Source: Mycolicibacter acidiphilus (lineage in GTDB: Bacteria > Actinomycetota > Actinomycetes > Mycobacteriales > Mycobacteriaceae). Taken from it: a stretch of DNA of 64,000 bases. Position 1 is the stretch's first letter; each line of letters begins with the position of its first letter. The position numbers were made by a program, and so were the translations under genes. Positions 23,259 through 32,106 of this stretch are shown piece by piece. The notes beneath the pieces are model-generated. The model made no database searches. It had not been told where the DNA came from and saw only the letters and a program-made list of their open reading frames with translations. The stretch lies in contig NZ_JAHCLR010000003.1 in assembly GCF_018455725.1 (NCBI RefSeq), positions 62,001-126,000 of the forward strand. Reading direction: 5' to 3'.

Positions 23259-26006
23259 TCACCGCTTTGCTGGATTAGCAATCACCACGGCGTACCGCTC
23301 GAACAACAGTTGCTGGCGGGCGACTTCGTCCAACGTTTCATCGACGCCGAAGATCGCGTCGATCGCCTTGTCGATGGCCTCATGCGCGGCGATGACATCG
23401 GCAGGTGTCCGATCGGGGTCGTAGATGTCCGCGAGGGACATTTCAGGGTGGCTCTCGCGACTGGCGATTATCTGTGCAGCCGCCGTCGTAACCGTCTGAC
23501 GCTGCTCCACGGTGATCGACGGGAACGGGAATGTGTTGTACACGAACGTGTTCGAGAAGCGGAGGTCAGACTTGATCCGACCGCCGATGGCCCGCATCCA
23601 GGCGATGAACATCGACGAGGAGAGCACGCCGAGGATGAATCCGTCCGCATCTGAGGCGAGGAAGTTCGCGTTCCCACAGATGACGTCTGGAGTGTATCGA
23701 CGGGCGGTGAAGTACTGTCGTTGCTCGCCGACGTGAGCGGGAATGGCCAGGTAGTCGACGTCGGGTTGGCGCCGTTCGTCGAATAGATGTGGAGTCGCAG
23801 CCTTCTTCACCGTTGCTGCCTTCGAGCTCTCTTGACGCATCTTCCTCACTGCGGCAACACGCTCGCGAAGCACTGGGCTGGTCTTAATCTCCGACGCCGG
23901 AGCCCCTTCGAGCCACAGGCACCACCGCGGCAGATCATGGATGAGCTCCCGCGCGCCGACGAACCTCCGAACGTATTTTTCCGCAATGGGATCGGCGGTG
24001 ACAAGTTCGTATTGATCGGCTGAAACCAGCAAGTTCTTGCCATCTGTCGGCTTGTTTCCGTATTCAACGGAGGGCAGTGCTGGGCACAACGGCTTAGTTC
24101 GATTACTAACGAGGACATTGCGCGCGTCACAGAGGTAAGGATTGATGTTGGGTACATCGTGACGAGTCGCTGCACCCTTGCCCCCCTCGGGGTACGTCCA
24201 CAGGACCGGTGATGGGGCGGTGAGTTTGTCGAAACCGACTATGGAGACGTGCACAGCCGCCCCGCCAGGGGCCTCTGTCACCCACTGGAACGAGCGGTGC
24301 GCGAACCGACACCGCCATCCGGCATCGAGGATAGGGCGCCACAGGAACTCGACGGGCTCTCCCTGGCAGATCGAGTTCGTGGAGACGTAGGCCCAGCGTC
24401 CGGCACAGGAACCGTAGTAGTCGATAGCCTTGGCGTACCAGCAGGTGACGTAGTCGAGGTAGCCGTTGTAGCGGGAGCCCCAGATGGCTTTGGCGTCCGC
24501 GGTCTGCTTCGCAGTCTTGGTGTACTGCCCGATAAACGGTGGGTTGCCGAGGATCACGACGTGATCTGACGGGGTAATTACCGTCGCCCAGTCCGTGTGC
24601 AGGGCATTGGCGTGAATAATGGTGGGAGCGATGGTGATCGGTAGGCGATCAGGAGCTTCGCCGAACTCCTCGGCCATCATCTGGTTTGCCAGATGGTCGA
24701 CGAGCAGCATGGCTGTCTCTGCGATCCGGGCTGGCCACTCCTCGATCTCGATACCAAAAAAATGATCGAGGCGGACCTTGGTGTCAAGGCTCACATCGAA
24801 CGAGAACTGGGCTCGATCACGACCGGAAGCAATGCCGTCGAGCATGTCAAGGTCGCGGCGACGCTTGAGGAGTTCAAGTTCGAGCGCTCGGAGTTCGCGG
24901 TAGGCAACGATGAGGAAGTTGCCGCACCCACATGCTGGGTCGAGGAATCGGAGTTTGGCCAGTTCGTTGTGCAACTTGGTGAGCTGGCCCTTGTCGTCCC
25001 AGGCCCGTTCGAGGCGGTCGCGGAACTCGTCAAGGAACAACGGTCGGATCGTCTTGAGGATGTTCTCCTCGGTGGTGTAATGCTCGCCGCCGTGCCGTCG
25101 TGCTTCCTTGCTCTTCACGGTCTGGAACATGGATCCGAAAACCGCCGGCGAGATTACCGACCAGTTGAAGGCGCAGGCTTCAAGTAGGGCACCGCGGAAT
25201 TCCGCTGGCAACTGCGGTAGGCGGAGCGGTCCGTGGAACAACCCACCGTTGATGTAGCGGAAGAACGAGATCGGATCATCTGAATCGATAGCCCGTTGAC
25301 CTTCGGGTGTGTCAAGTACGTCGAAGAGTCTGATCAGGTCGTCGTGAAGATTTTCCGCAGTGGTCTGGTTGCGCAGGTGGTTTTCGAACAGAGCCGGAGG
25401 CTTCCACATGTCCGCGTCGTCACCGAAAAGCAGGAACAGCAGGCGCGCGAGCAGCAGGGTCGCGTCATGTTCACCGACACCTGCGGTTTCGAGATGGGTG
25501 TAGAGGGTGCCCATCAGCCGCGCAGCCGCGACGGAAGCCGTCTCGGCCTCGCGGTCGAATGCGTCGCGCATCCTCTCCAACAGGGAGACGAGTGGTAGAT
25601 CTTCGTCGAAATCCAGTTCCACTGCACGTAGCCGTTCGGCGAGGTGGCTGGTGCGGTCCCCGATATGGTGCTGGTGGACAGTGAGTTTCGTATTGGCAGA
25701 GCCGAGTTGCGCACGCCGTGGCCATCGCCATTCCTGCCGGTGGTTGTCGGTGAAGATGACGAGTCGTTCAAGGTTGTCCTGACCAACGAGAACGTCGATC
25801 CGACGCTGAACGGGGCGCGACGGCAGCATGGGGCAGTGCCAGATACGGAGGCCCTTGTACCCGGCGACCTGGGTGAGGGTGTAGTTGGTGTCGTCAACAT
25901 CGAACGTCAGAGGCGAACGGTCAGGGTTGTCCCAGCCGAGTTCGTCGATGAACAGAGTGCGGAAATCCTGCGCATCAACGAGGTCAAGCAGGCGGTTATC
26001 GGTCAT
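23259..26006 (-). CDS. MmeI/Eco57I-like adenine DNA methyltransferase
   Basis: 915 residues. The N-terminal ~200 residues start NRLLDLVDAQDFRTLFIDEL as in large type IIG-like proteins but show no clear PD-(D/E)XK site. The helical spacer (200-340) leads to SAM motif I LDPACGCGNFL (near 355-365) and the N6-adenine catalytic motif GNPPFIGQ (near 487-494), then a target-recognition region and C-terminal helices, the MmeI order. It should methylate adenine in a specific sequence to mark self DNA. ATGA overlap with the upstream helicase gene shows tight coupling. Because a nuclease site is not evident here, cleavage probably depends on the partner proteins. Confidence 0.82.
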   Translation of the reverse strand: MTDNRLLDLVDAQDFRTLFIDELGWDNPDRSPLTFDVDDTNYTLTQVAGYKGLRIWHCPMLPSRPVQRRIDVLVGQDNLERLVIFTDNHRQEWRWPRRAQLGSANTKLTVHQHHIGDRTSHLAERLRAVELDFDEDLPLVSLLERMRDAFDREAETASVAAARLMGTLYTHLETAGVGEHDATLLLARLLFLLFGDDADMWKPPALFENHLRNQTTAENLHDDLIRLFDVLDTPEGQRAIDSDDPISFFRYINGGLFHGPLRLPQLPAEFRGALLEACAFNWSVISPAVFGSMFQTVKSKEARRHGGEHYTTEENILKTIRPLFLDEFRDRLERAWDDKGQLTKLHNELAKLRFLDPACGCGNFLIVAYRELRALELELLKRRRDLDMLDGIASGRDRAQFSFDVSLDTKVRLDHFFGIEIEEWPARIAETAMLLVDHLANQMMAEEFGEAPDRLPITIAPTIIHANALHTDWATVITPSDHVVILGNPPFIGQYTKTAKQTADAKAIWGSRYNGYLDYVTCWYAKAIDYYGSCAGRWAYVSTNSICQGEPVEFLWRPILDAGWRCRFAHRSFQWVTEAPGGAAVHVSIVGFDKLTAPSPVLWTYPEGGKGAATRHDVPNINPYLCDARNVLVSNRTKPLCPALPSVEYGNKPTDGKNLLVSADQYELVTADPIAEKYVRRFVGARELIHDLPRWCLWLEGAPASEIKTSPVLRERVAAVRKMRQESSKAATVKKAATPHLFDERRQPDVDYLAIPAHVGEQRQYFTARRYTPDVICGNANFLASDADGFILGVLSSSMFIAWMRAIGGRIKSDLRFSNTFVYNTFPFPSITVEQRQTVTTAAAQIIASRESHPEMSLADIYDPDRTPADVIAAHEAIDKAIDAIFGVDETLDEVARQQLLFERYAVVIANPAKR

Positions 26007-29000
26007 TCGCGGATTCCCATGCTGGAGACGATGCGGATCGGGTCTTCGCCGGTCCGGGTGGCGACGGTGAGGTCACCATCACGGTGCAGGGCTGTGAGCA
26101 GCGTGGCAAGTTCGTCGTCGCTTGCGCCGTTGCGGACGGCTCTGCGGAGTCGATTCTCCGCGTCTTTGGTCAGCGGGTGCTGGTAGAGGTCATCGAGTGC
26201 CAATGCGGTGTCCGCATTGTCGTGGAGCAAGGTCGCGCCCAGGCGACGCCACAGCGTACGGCGGACGCCGCGCAGGCGCCCGGCTGCAAGAGTTGGGGTA
26301 GCCAAGGGGCCACGGACCAGCGTCTCAATGAGGCCGTCGTGGTCCTCCGAGGGCGCGAAGCCAGGTTCGTCGGGGCTGGCCTCAAAGGTCTTGAGAACTT
26401 CGTGCCCGGTCAGCAGTGCAGTGTTGCCGTCAGCGGTTGCGCGACCGAAGCCGTCAACACCGGAGTCGGTCCGCACGTAACACACCACCCCCGTGTCACT
26501 GTCGGTGAGACGCTTACGACGAGTAGCAGAAATCATGTCCGGCAGGCTCGCCACTTTCGCCGCGAGTGCCGCGTCGGCCTCTACAGCGTTGGTCCAGTGT
26601 TGGTACGCCAAGCTGGATGCGTCCACATCATCGGCAGTGTCGGTGTCATCGAGGGTGCCTTTGTAGAGGTCTGCAATAACCTTGATCTCTCCGTCTGAGC
26701 CGAAGAACTGTTCGTCGGACCCGAATGCCTCAGCGTTGGCGTGCAAGCGCTCGCTGATGCGACGACGCAGGTCAATCACGTTGTCCACCGATTCGTGGAA
26801 GAACGAATACAGCAGGACGATGTCGGCCTTCTGTCCGACGCGGTCGACACGACCGGCGCGCTGGATGAGGCGGATGATCGCCCACGGCAGGTCATAGTTG
26901 ACGACGATATGGGCGTCCTGCAGGTTTTGGCCCTCGCTGAGGACATCGGTGGCGATGAGAACCCGCAGCTCATCCTGGGGGGCGACGTCCGGTTCGTGCC
27001 CCGGCAGTGTGTTAGAGACCGGCGAGAATCGCTGTGCGAGTCGGGTTGGGTTTTCGCTGTCACCCGTCGCGACACCGACGTCGTCGATGCCCGCTACCTG
27101 TAGCGCGGCGCCGATGTACTCCGCGGTGTCTTTGTACTCGGTGAAGATCAACACCTTCTCGTTCGGGTGATCGACCTGCAGAAGGTGGATGAGCGCTTGG
27201 AGCTTCGAGTCGGTCTCCGGTTTCCAATCGCCGTACAACGCGAGTAACGCCTTGAGCGCAGTGGTGTCGTCGATCAGGGCCTGCCGCACGGCAGTCGTGA
27301 ACAGCTCGGGCCTGATCCAGGTCAGGCCGGCAGGCTTTGCTGCCTGCAATGTCGCGTAGCGACTCTCCGGGGTCGCTGTTTCCTCGCCCCCGTTGCCGTC
27401 GCCGTTCGGGTCGTCATCATCCTCACCAAATATGTTCTCGGTGATGGTCCCAACGGGGATGAGTAGTCCGTGATTGATGGCGTACAAGAACAGCTCGTTG
27501 CGGGTGATGTGCCGCTTTAGCGAGAGCGTGAACGAATGTCCACAGGACGACAGCCGCTTGTAGAAGGTGGTGCGGACAAACCCGGCAACATGCCCGCGGC
27601 CACGTGCCAGGTTGTCGATGAACTCCTGCTCCGCTTCTGTCGGTGCGGCGGTGGGCGAAAGGTAGTTGCCGAGCTCGTATCGAGGCAACCGCAGCGCCGT
27701 GATGGTGTCAAGGGTCGTGTCCCCAGCCATCACCGCTGCGGGGTCGTCCGCGCCGAAGGAGTGGTCGACTGGTTTCGGTATGCGCTGCGGGAATCGGAAC
27801 CGGGTGCCGTCAGAGAACTCCAGGTACTGCCCGTCGCTGTCGGTTTTTGCGTAGTTGTTCTTGATGAACGTTCTGGTGCGCCGTACCAGGTGCTCGCTCA
27901 TCAGCCGCTTCCAATCGTCCGGATCTTCGGAGCGTCGGAATGCGGCCATCGTCGTGGTCTTGCCGTCGACCTTGTCGACGAGTCTCGGGTCGGCCGCAAT
28001 CGCGTTGACCGGTGCGATTCCCAGGTCGTCATCATCGTCGATGTACAGACCCAGCTGGTTTGCTACGTCTTGGAAGCGGATATTGTACGGGGTGGCTGTA
28101 AGCAGTAGGGCCTTGCTGTCGTTGTTGTGGATGTAGTCCTGGATCGCCTTGTAGTCCCGCCGGGTGTCGTTTCGCAGCGTGTGGGATTCGTCGACGATGA
28201 CCAGTTGGTAGCGGCGTAACGTGGGCAGGATCGCGTGGGCCATCGAGTACGAGACGACGCTGCCGTGTAGGTCGTAGGCGTCGAAGTGTTCTTTCCACAT
28301 CTTGACTAGGTTCTTCGGGCACACCACCAGCGGCATGTACCCGTGCTCGTCACGCAGCATCAGCGCGACCGCGATCGCCGTGAGGGTCTTGCCGAGGCCG
28401 ACGACGTCACCGAGCATCGTGCCGCGCCGGGTTGTGATGCGGCGCGCTAGGGTCTGCACCGCGGTCGCCTGGTACTCGAGTAGCTGCTCGCGGATTGCGC
28501 TGGGCACGGAGTACTCGGCTAGCCCCTCGCGGACGTCGCGGGAGAGGTCGTAGCAGACCTTCAAGAAGACCTCGTAGGGGCGGCGGGGTTCGCGGCGTGC
28601 CCACGATTCGTCGAGGAGGTCGAGGATCTCCGCCGTGATCGGCCGACTGAATTTGTCGTCCCAGCGATCCGTGAACCACTGAGCGAGGTCCTTGGCCGCT
28701 GTCGTGTCGAGAACGTCGACATTGAGCTCGTAGTTGACGGTGAGGCCGGGCCTGGTGAGGTTCGAGGATCCGACGAATCCGGTGATTGGGTTGTTGAGGT
28801 CCTCGCGATAGCAGATGTAGGTCTTGCCGTGGAGTGGTCGGCGGGTGAAGACCTTGATCTGCACCGCGCCGGTGGCGAGCAGATCCCGCAGCGACTGCAA
28901 GGCGGCGCGGTCCGCAGCCGTCGGCAGGCCACGCATTAACTGCATCCGGAGCTGTTCGATCAGAACGGCCTTGCGGTCACGCGCGGCGTTGGCGTCGGCA

Positions 29001-29269
29001 TCGGGCTCCGGTGCACCCTCCAGCCCGGCCTGTAGGGCGTCGAGCGTCTCCTGCTGCACGCCGGCAGTCACCATGCCGATGAGGATCCGGACAATCGGCG
29101 GATCACCTTCGCTCCAGCTCTCAGCCTTGTCCGTGACCAGCGGGTCGAACACCGCCCAGCCGCGCAAGTTGAAGTAGCCGACGGCGACGTCCATGGTGTC
29201 CGACACCTGAAGCGTCTTCTCCAGGTGCGAACCCAAGTCCAGCTTGATGTTGTCGAAGATCCGCGTCAC
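26003..29269 (-). CDS. SNF2-type helicase with N-terminal phospholipase D-like nuclease domain
   Basis: 1,088 residues. Residues 1-200 form one PLD half-site: PLHGKTYICY (H147, K149), FVGSSNLTRPGL (GSxN at 167-170) and a later glutamate. The SF2 helicase follows: Walker A GDVVGLGKT (287-295), VDESHTLRN (DESH 360-363), LLLTATPYN, then motif V ATDVLSEGQNLQDAHIVVNY and motif VI QRAGRVDRVGQ. PLD-SNF2 proteins accompany methyltransferases in several phage-defence systems, where the helicase moves on DNA and the PLD site may cut. It is the first gene of the leftward defence operon, preceded by 130 bases and the serine recombinase gene. Confidence 0.82.
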   Translation of the reverse strand: MTRIFDNIKLDLGSHLEKTLQVSDTMDVAVGYFNLRGWAVFDPLVTDKAESWSEGDPPIVRILIGMVTAGVQQETLDALQAGLEGAPEPDADANAARDRKAVLIEQLRMQLMRGLPTAADRAALQSLRDLLATGAVQIKVFTRRPLHGKTYICYREDLNNPITGFVGSSNLTRPGLTVNYELNVDVLDTTAAKDLAQWFTDRWDDKFSRPITAEILDLLDESWARREPRRPYEVFLKVCYDLSRDVREGLAEYSVPSAIREQLLEYQATAVQTLARRITTRRGTMLGDVVGLGKTLTAIAVALMLRDEHGYMPLVVCPKNLVKMWKEHFDAYDLHGSVVSYSMAHAILPTLRRYQLVIVDESHTLRNDTRRDYKAIQDYIHNNDSKALLLTATPYNIRFQDVANQLGLYIDDDDDLGIAPVNAIAADPRLVDKVDGKTTTMAAFRRSEDPDDWKRLMSEHLVRRTRTFIKNNYAKTDSDGQYLEFSDGTRFRFPQRIPKPVDHSFGADDPAAVMAGDTTLDTITALRLPRYELGNYLSPTAAPTEAEQEFIDNLARGRGHVAGFVRTTFYKRLSSCGHSFTLSLKRHITRNELFLYAINHGLLIPVGTITENIFGEDDDDPNGDGNGGEETATPESRYATLQAAKPAGLTWIRPELFTTAVRQALIDDTTALKALLALYGDWKPETDSKLQALIHLLQVDHPNEKVLIFTEYKDTAEYIGAALQVAGIDDVGVATGDSENPTRLAQRFSPVSNTLPGHEPDVAPQDELRVLIATDVLSEGQNLQDAHIVVNYDLPWAIIRLIQRAGRVDRVGQKADIVLLYSFFHESVDNVIDLRRRISERLHANAEAFGSDEQFFGSDGEIKVIADLYKGTLDDTDTADDVDASSLAYQHWTNAVEADAALAAKVASLPDMISATRRKRLTDSDTGVVCYVRTDSGVDGFGRATADGNTALLTGHEVLKTFEASPDEPGFAPSEDHDGLIETLVRGPLATPTLAAGRLRGVRRTLWRRLGATLLHDNADTALALDDLYQHPLTKDAENRLRRAVRNGASDDELATLLTALHRDGDLTVATRTGEDPIRIVSSMGIRE

Positions 29270-29335
29270 CGCTGCGCCTGCTTCCCCGTGATCTGGTTGC
29301 TCCGAAGCTGTTCTACAGGACGGCGTCTCAAACTA

Positions 29336-30019
29336 GGTACCACGCTCGGAGTTCGACGGGGCCTTCCGCAGCGTCTCGATGGCCTGGTGAATCAAGGTCA
29401 TTACGCGGCGTCGATCTGGCTGAGCGCCCGATACAACGTCGACCGGCCGACACCCAAGCTCTCGGCCACCTTCCCGACCGGCACCCCCGAATTGACCAGC
29501 ACGGCCGCGTGGTTGACCTGATCAGCGGTCAGCACCGCGCGCCGGCCGACCTTCACTCCGCGAGCTCTCGCCGCCGCGAGTCCGGCCGTGGTGCGCTCAC
29601 GGATGAGTTCGCGTTCGAACTGGGCCATGGACGCGAAGACATGGAAGATGAGTCTGCCGCTGGCAGAGGCGGTTTCGATGTTCTCGGTCAGCGAGCGGAA
29701 CCCGATCTCCCGCTGGCCGAGATCCTCGACGACGCTCACGAGGTGGGCCAAGGAGCGTCCGAGACGGTCGAGACGCCACACGACGAGGGTGTCGCCCGGC
29801 TCCAGGACCGCCAGCGCTGCATCGAGTTCGGGACGGCTGGCAGTTCCGCCGCTGATGCCGTGGTCGGTGTAGACCGCATCCACCCCGGCGGCCCGCAGAG
29901 CGTCGAGCTGCAACGCCGTGTTCTGGTCGTCGGTGGACACCCGGGCGTATCCGATCGTTTTCATACCACGATTCTCGCAAACCCCGCCGACAGAAAATCG
30001 AGAACTACGTACCACGGTT
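29336..30019. repeat. TACCACG motifs flanking the serine recombinase gene
   Basis: GGTACCACG at 29336-29344, ATACCACG at 29963-29970 and ACGTACCACGGTT at 30007-30019 share orientation. The last matches 13 bases of the inverse strand at 1398-1410 and most of 12270-12284. Short matches like this can arise by chance in GC-rich DNA, and one further 12-base match is found in the chromosome near 56317. Confidence 0.35.
29401..29964 (-). CDS. Serine recombinase (resolvase/invertase family)
   Basis: 187 residues from the ATG at 29964. The catalytic domain begins KTIGYARVSTDDQ (nucleophile Ser10, Arg8) and continues through DHGISGGTASRPELDAAL, VWRLDRLGRSLAHL and FERELIRERT; the C-terminal HTH is VGKVAESLGVGRSTLYRALS. 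Length and order match Pin/Tn3-type enzymes, which invert or resolve DNA. It lies at the upstream edge of the defence operon and may have brought it in. GTACCACG-type sequences flank the gene (29337, 29964, 30009) and could be its binding sites, but this is unproven. Confidence 0.85.
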   Translation of the reverse strand: MKTIGYARVSTDDQNTALQLDALRAAGVDAVYTDHGISGGTASRPELDAALAVLEPGDTLVVWRLDRLGRSLAHLVSVVEDLGQREIGFRSLTENIETASASGRLIFHVFASMAQFERELIRERTTAGLAAARARGVKVGRRAVLTADQVNHAAVLVNSGVPVGKVAESLGVGRSTLYRALSQIDAA

Positions 30020-30151
30020 GGATTTCGGAACAGGGTTTCGGGACAGCGTGACCAGGGAATATCTCGCCGGCGAAGTGTGTGCCGAAACCGAAGGGTTGTG
30101 GGACGGTGACCAGAACTGGGGCAGCTCCCATGGATCAGTTCGTCATTACGG

Positions 30152-30580
30152 TCATGCCGTAGTTCCTGTATGGATGATCTTCGCTCGCTTGGCGAGGGTC
30201 TCCCGCGCTACCCGCCCCTCCTTCTTCGGCAAACCGTTATCGACGATCAGTGAGTGCGCCACGTCGCGGGGGTGGGGTTGCTCGGTTTCTGGATACGGAT
30301 CGAAAGCAACCCCAAGGCCCACGTCGCGGACATCCCCGACCAGGATTGAGAAGATGCCGTTCCGCGGTTCGCGCTTCACATCCAACCAGCTGAGGCCGTG
30401 TTCAAGCAGGATCCGGTTGCGGTAGCAGGAGATCCCGTCAGCATCGAAACGGACCGCAGCCACAGCGATCATCACTTCCTGCGTCCCCTGGTCGGTGACA
30501 GTCCACTGGGCGTGAGGAATGCTGGGTGAATACCGGTGCAGGGTCTCTTCGCAGCCGATAGTCGGGTCGTCTGGACTCAC
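30152..30580 (-). CDS. Hypothetical protein, third gene of TIGR04255 operon
   Basis: 142 residues from a GTG at 30580 (GTGA overlap with the upstream gene). The sequence is mixed alpha/beta (TQEVMIAVAAVRFDADGISC, NGIFSILVGDVRDVGLGVAF) and ends in a basic helix (RVARETLAKRAKII). No domain is recognised. Its tight coupling to the two genes before it implies a shared function, possibly a toxin, sensor or immunity component. Confidence 0.6.
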   Translation of the reverse strand: MSPDDPTIGCEETLHRYSPSIPHAQWTVTDQGTQEVMIAVAAVRFDADGISCYRNRILLEHGLSWLDVKREPRNGIFSILVGDVRDVGLGVAFDPYPETEQPHPRDVAHSLIVDNGLPKKEGRVARETLAKRAKIIHTGTTA

Positions 30581-31125
30581 CGTGAGATCAGTTGGTGCTG
30601 GATCCCCGCACTGATCTTTTCGAGAAAGGTACGCGAGTCGTCAAGGGCAGCCTCGAGCCGCCCCGAAAGGGTGGTATCGCCTGGCGCGAAGTCGTAGTCG
30701 AAGGCATCTTTCCCGTCGCCCCAGCAGGCACGGAACATCAGCTCGCCATCTTCGAATTCGATCGTGAGCCGGTCGCCGTTGACCAGCCAGGTTATGCTCA
30801 CCCCCCCGTCGGGAAGCGGCGAAAACTGCGGGGTTGCGAGACCGTCCGAACGGGTGACGGCCCCGATCAGGGAGACTGCAAGATTGGCGATCGTGGTGTC
30901 CACTGGTCGTCCGGTGCCACCATCCCAGCCGTAAGGTATCCGTGTGAGTTCAACGACCTGACGTTGTGCATAGACAATGATCTCTGCACGTGTCGGGAAC
31001 GGAGGGTGCGGTTCACCTCCACTCACCCACCGGCGAACCAGCTCATCCTGGGTAAACACCGGCACGGCTCTGGCAGCCATCGTGATTGGCGACCGTTCAA
31101 TGACCAGCATCAGCTTTTCTCCCAT
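30577..31125 (-). CDS. Hypothetical protein, second gene of TIGR04255 operon
   Basis: 182 residues. The motif LTRIPYGWDGGTGRPVDTTI (near 61-80) followed by a beta-rich part (GGVSITWLVNGDRLTIEFED) is conserved in a family often found next to TIGR04255 genes, as I recall; it has no assigned function. It overlaps the TIGR04255 gene by 16 bases and the next gene by 4 bases. Confidence 0.62.
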   Translation of the reverse strand: MGEKLMLVIERSPITMAARAVPVFTQDELVRRWVSGGEPHPPFPTRAEIIVYAQRQVVELTRIPYGWDGGTGRPVDTTIANLAVSLIGAVTRSDGLATPQFSPLPDGGVSITWLVNGDRLTIEFEDGELMFRACWGDGKDAFDYDFAPGDTTLSGRLEAALDDSRTFLEKISAGIQHQLISR

Positions 31126-31895
31126 TCGACGTGCGCGCTCTCCGTCGTGAAGCGTTCGAACGTCCGTACGCCCTCGGCGTGGGCCGTGTCGAGCGCACCT
31201 AGAACGTCCGACGAAGAGAGTTCAGCATCTACTGCCACCATAGATGCGATCTCAAGCTGCAGGTTGTTTTCGTCAGCGGGGTAGCTCAGGGAGATCGTCT
31301 GACTGCCGTGCCGCTGTCCGTCCGCACGGCTCAGTTGACGTTCCATCTGGAGTCTCGTCGCGGCAAGCCCGTCGATTACGAAATTGGGTGAGAGTGCGTC
31401 GATGACCCGCGAAATATCAGCGGCGCTACCGACTGGTATCCGATTGAAGAACGCTACTTCTGCGGCCGTCGGCCTGAGTACGCCGAACTGTGCACTTTCG
31501 ACGTAGCGTTCAAAGTCACCCCAGATGCTCGATAGTTCACCACGCAGCACGTCGTAGCGGGGGTACGGTGCGTCACCTGACTGCTTGCGCCAGTTGACCA
31601 GAACCCGGTCGTGCTGCACCTGGATCAGTAGCGACTCGTCTTCGGTCAGTGCCCACAGCCGCGCTAGAGGAGCGGCATTCCCGACCTGGAATGTGAAAGC
31701 CGCCTGCGGTCCCGGGGGTGGTAGAGCCGCCTGCTGCCGAACCTTAGGGAAGCGTTCACGCCACTTATCGACCAGCCTCACCAGCGCCACAGTGTCCAGA
31801 CCCGGGAGCTGTAAAAAATGGACACCTACCGCGACTTCTACCACCGGTGGCTTTTCGAACGATGGGAGTGCTCCAACAGCTGCCATGTCTCCCAT
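31110..31895 (-). CDS. TIGR04255 family protein
   Basis: 261 residues. The opening LPSFEKPPVVEVAVGVHFLQ, the middle VQHDRVLVNWRKQSGDAPYP and YDVLRGELSSIWGDF follow the sporadically distributed TIGR04255 family, whose function is unknown and whose members often sit in variable islands. It heads a three-gene operon with no other gene within 200 bases upstream. The mosaic distribution and operon structure fit a defence or toxin-antitoxin-like system, but no catalytic motif is visible. Confidence 0.72.
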   Translation of the reverse strand: MGDMAAVGALPSFEKPPVVEVAVGVHFLQLPGLDTVALVRLVDKWRERFPKVRQQAALPPPGPQAAFTFQVGNAAPLARLWALTEDESLLIQVQHDRVLVNWRKQSGDAPYPRYDVLRGELSSIWGDFERYVESAQFGVLRPTAAEVAFFNRIPVGSAADISRVIDALSPNFVIDGLAATRLQMERQLSRADGQRHGSQTISLSYPADENNLQLEIASMVAVDAELSSSDVLGALDTAHAEGVRTFERFTTESAHVEWEKS

Positions 31896-32106
31896 GCTGC
31901 AATGCTAGGCCACCGCGAACAGCGGATTGCTGCAGAGCGGTGCGGTCGGTGCGTCTAGAGGCGACTACACGTGCCCGGTCGATGCCGACCAGGCGTCTGT
32001 CAGCTACAACGTCGAGTGCCCCACCGCCCCCCTTCAGCACCCGGCCGAGGACGACGAGTTCGTGCTCAACGAGCATCAGGCAACTCCACCAGGCCCGATG
32101 GGTGCG

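Noticed and set aside
21176-29269. Naming the island as DISARM or BREX
   Set aside because: No DrmA, DrmB, PglZ or BrxC-like gene is present; only the SNF2, PLD and methyltransferase ingredients overlap with those systems.
31896-32106. Possible small gene in the gap after the TIGR04255 operon
   Set aside because: Frames on both strands lack ribosome sites and recognisable sequence; I see no supported feature here.
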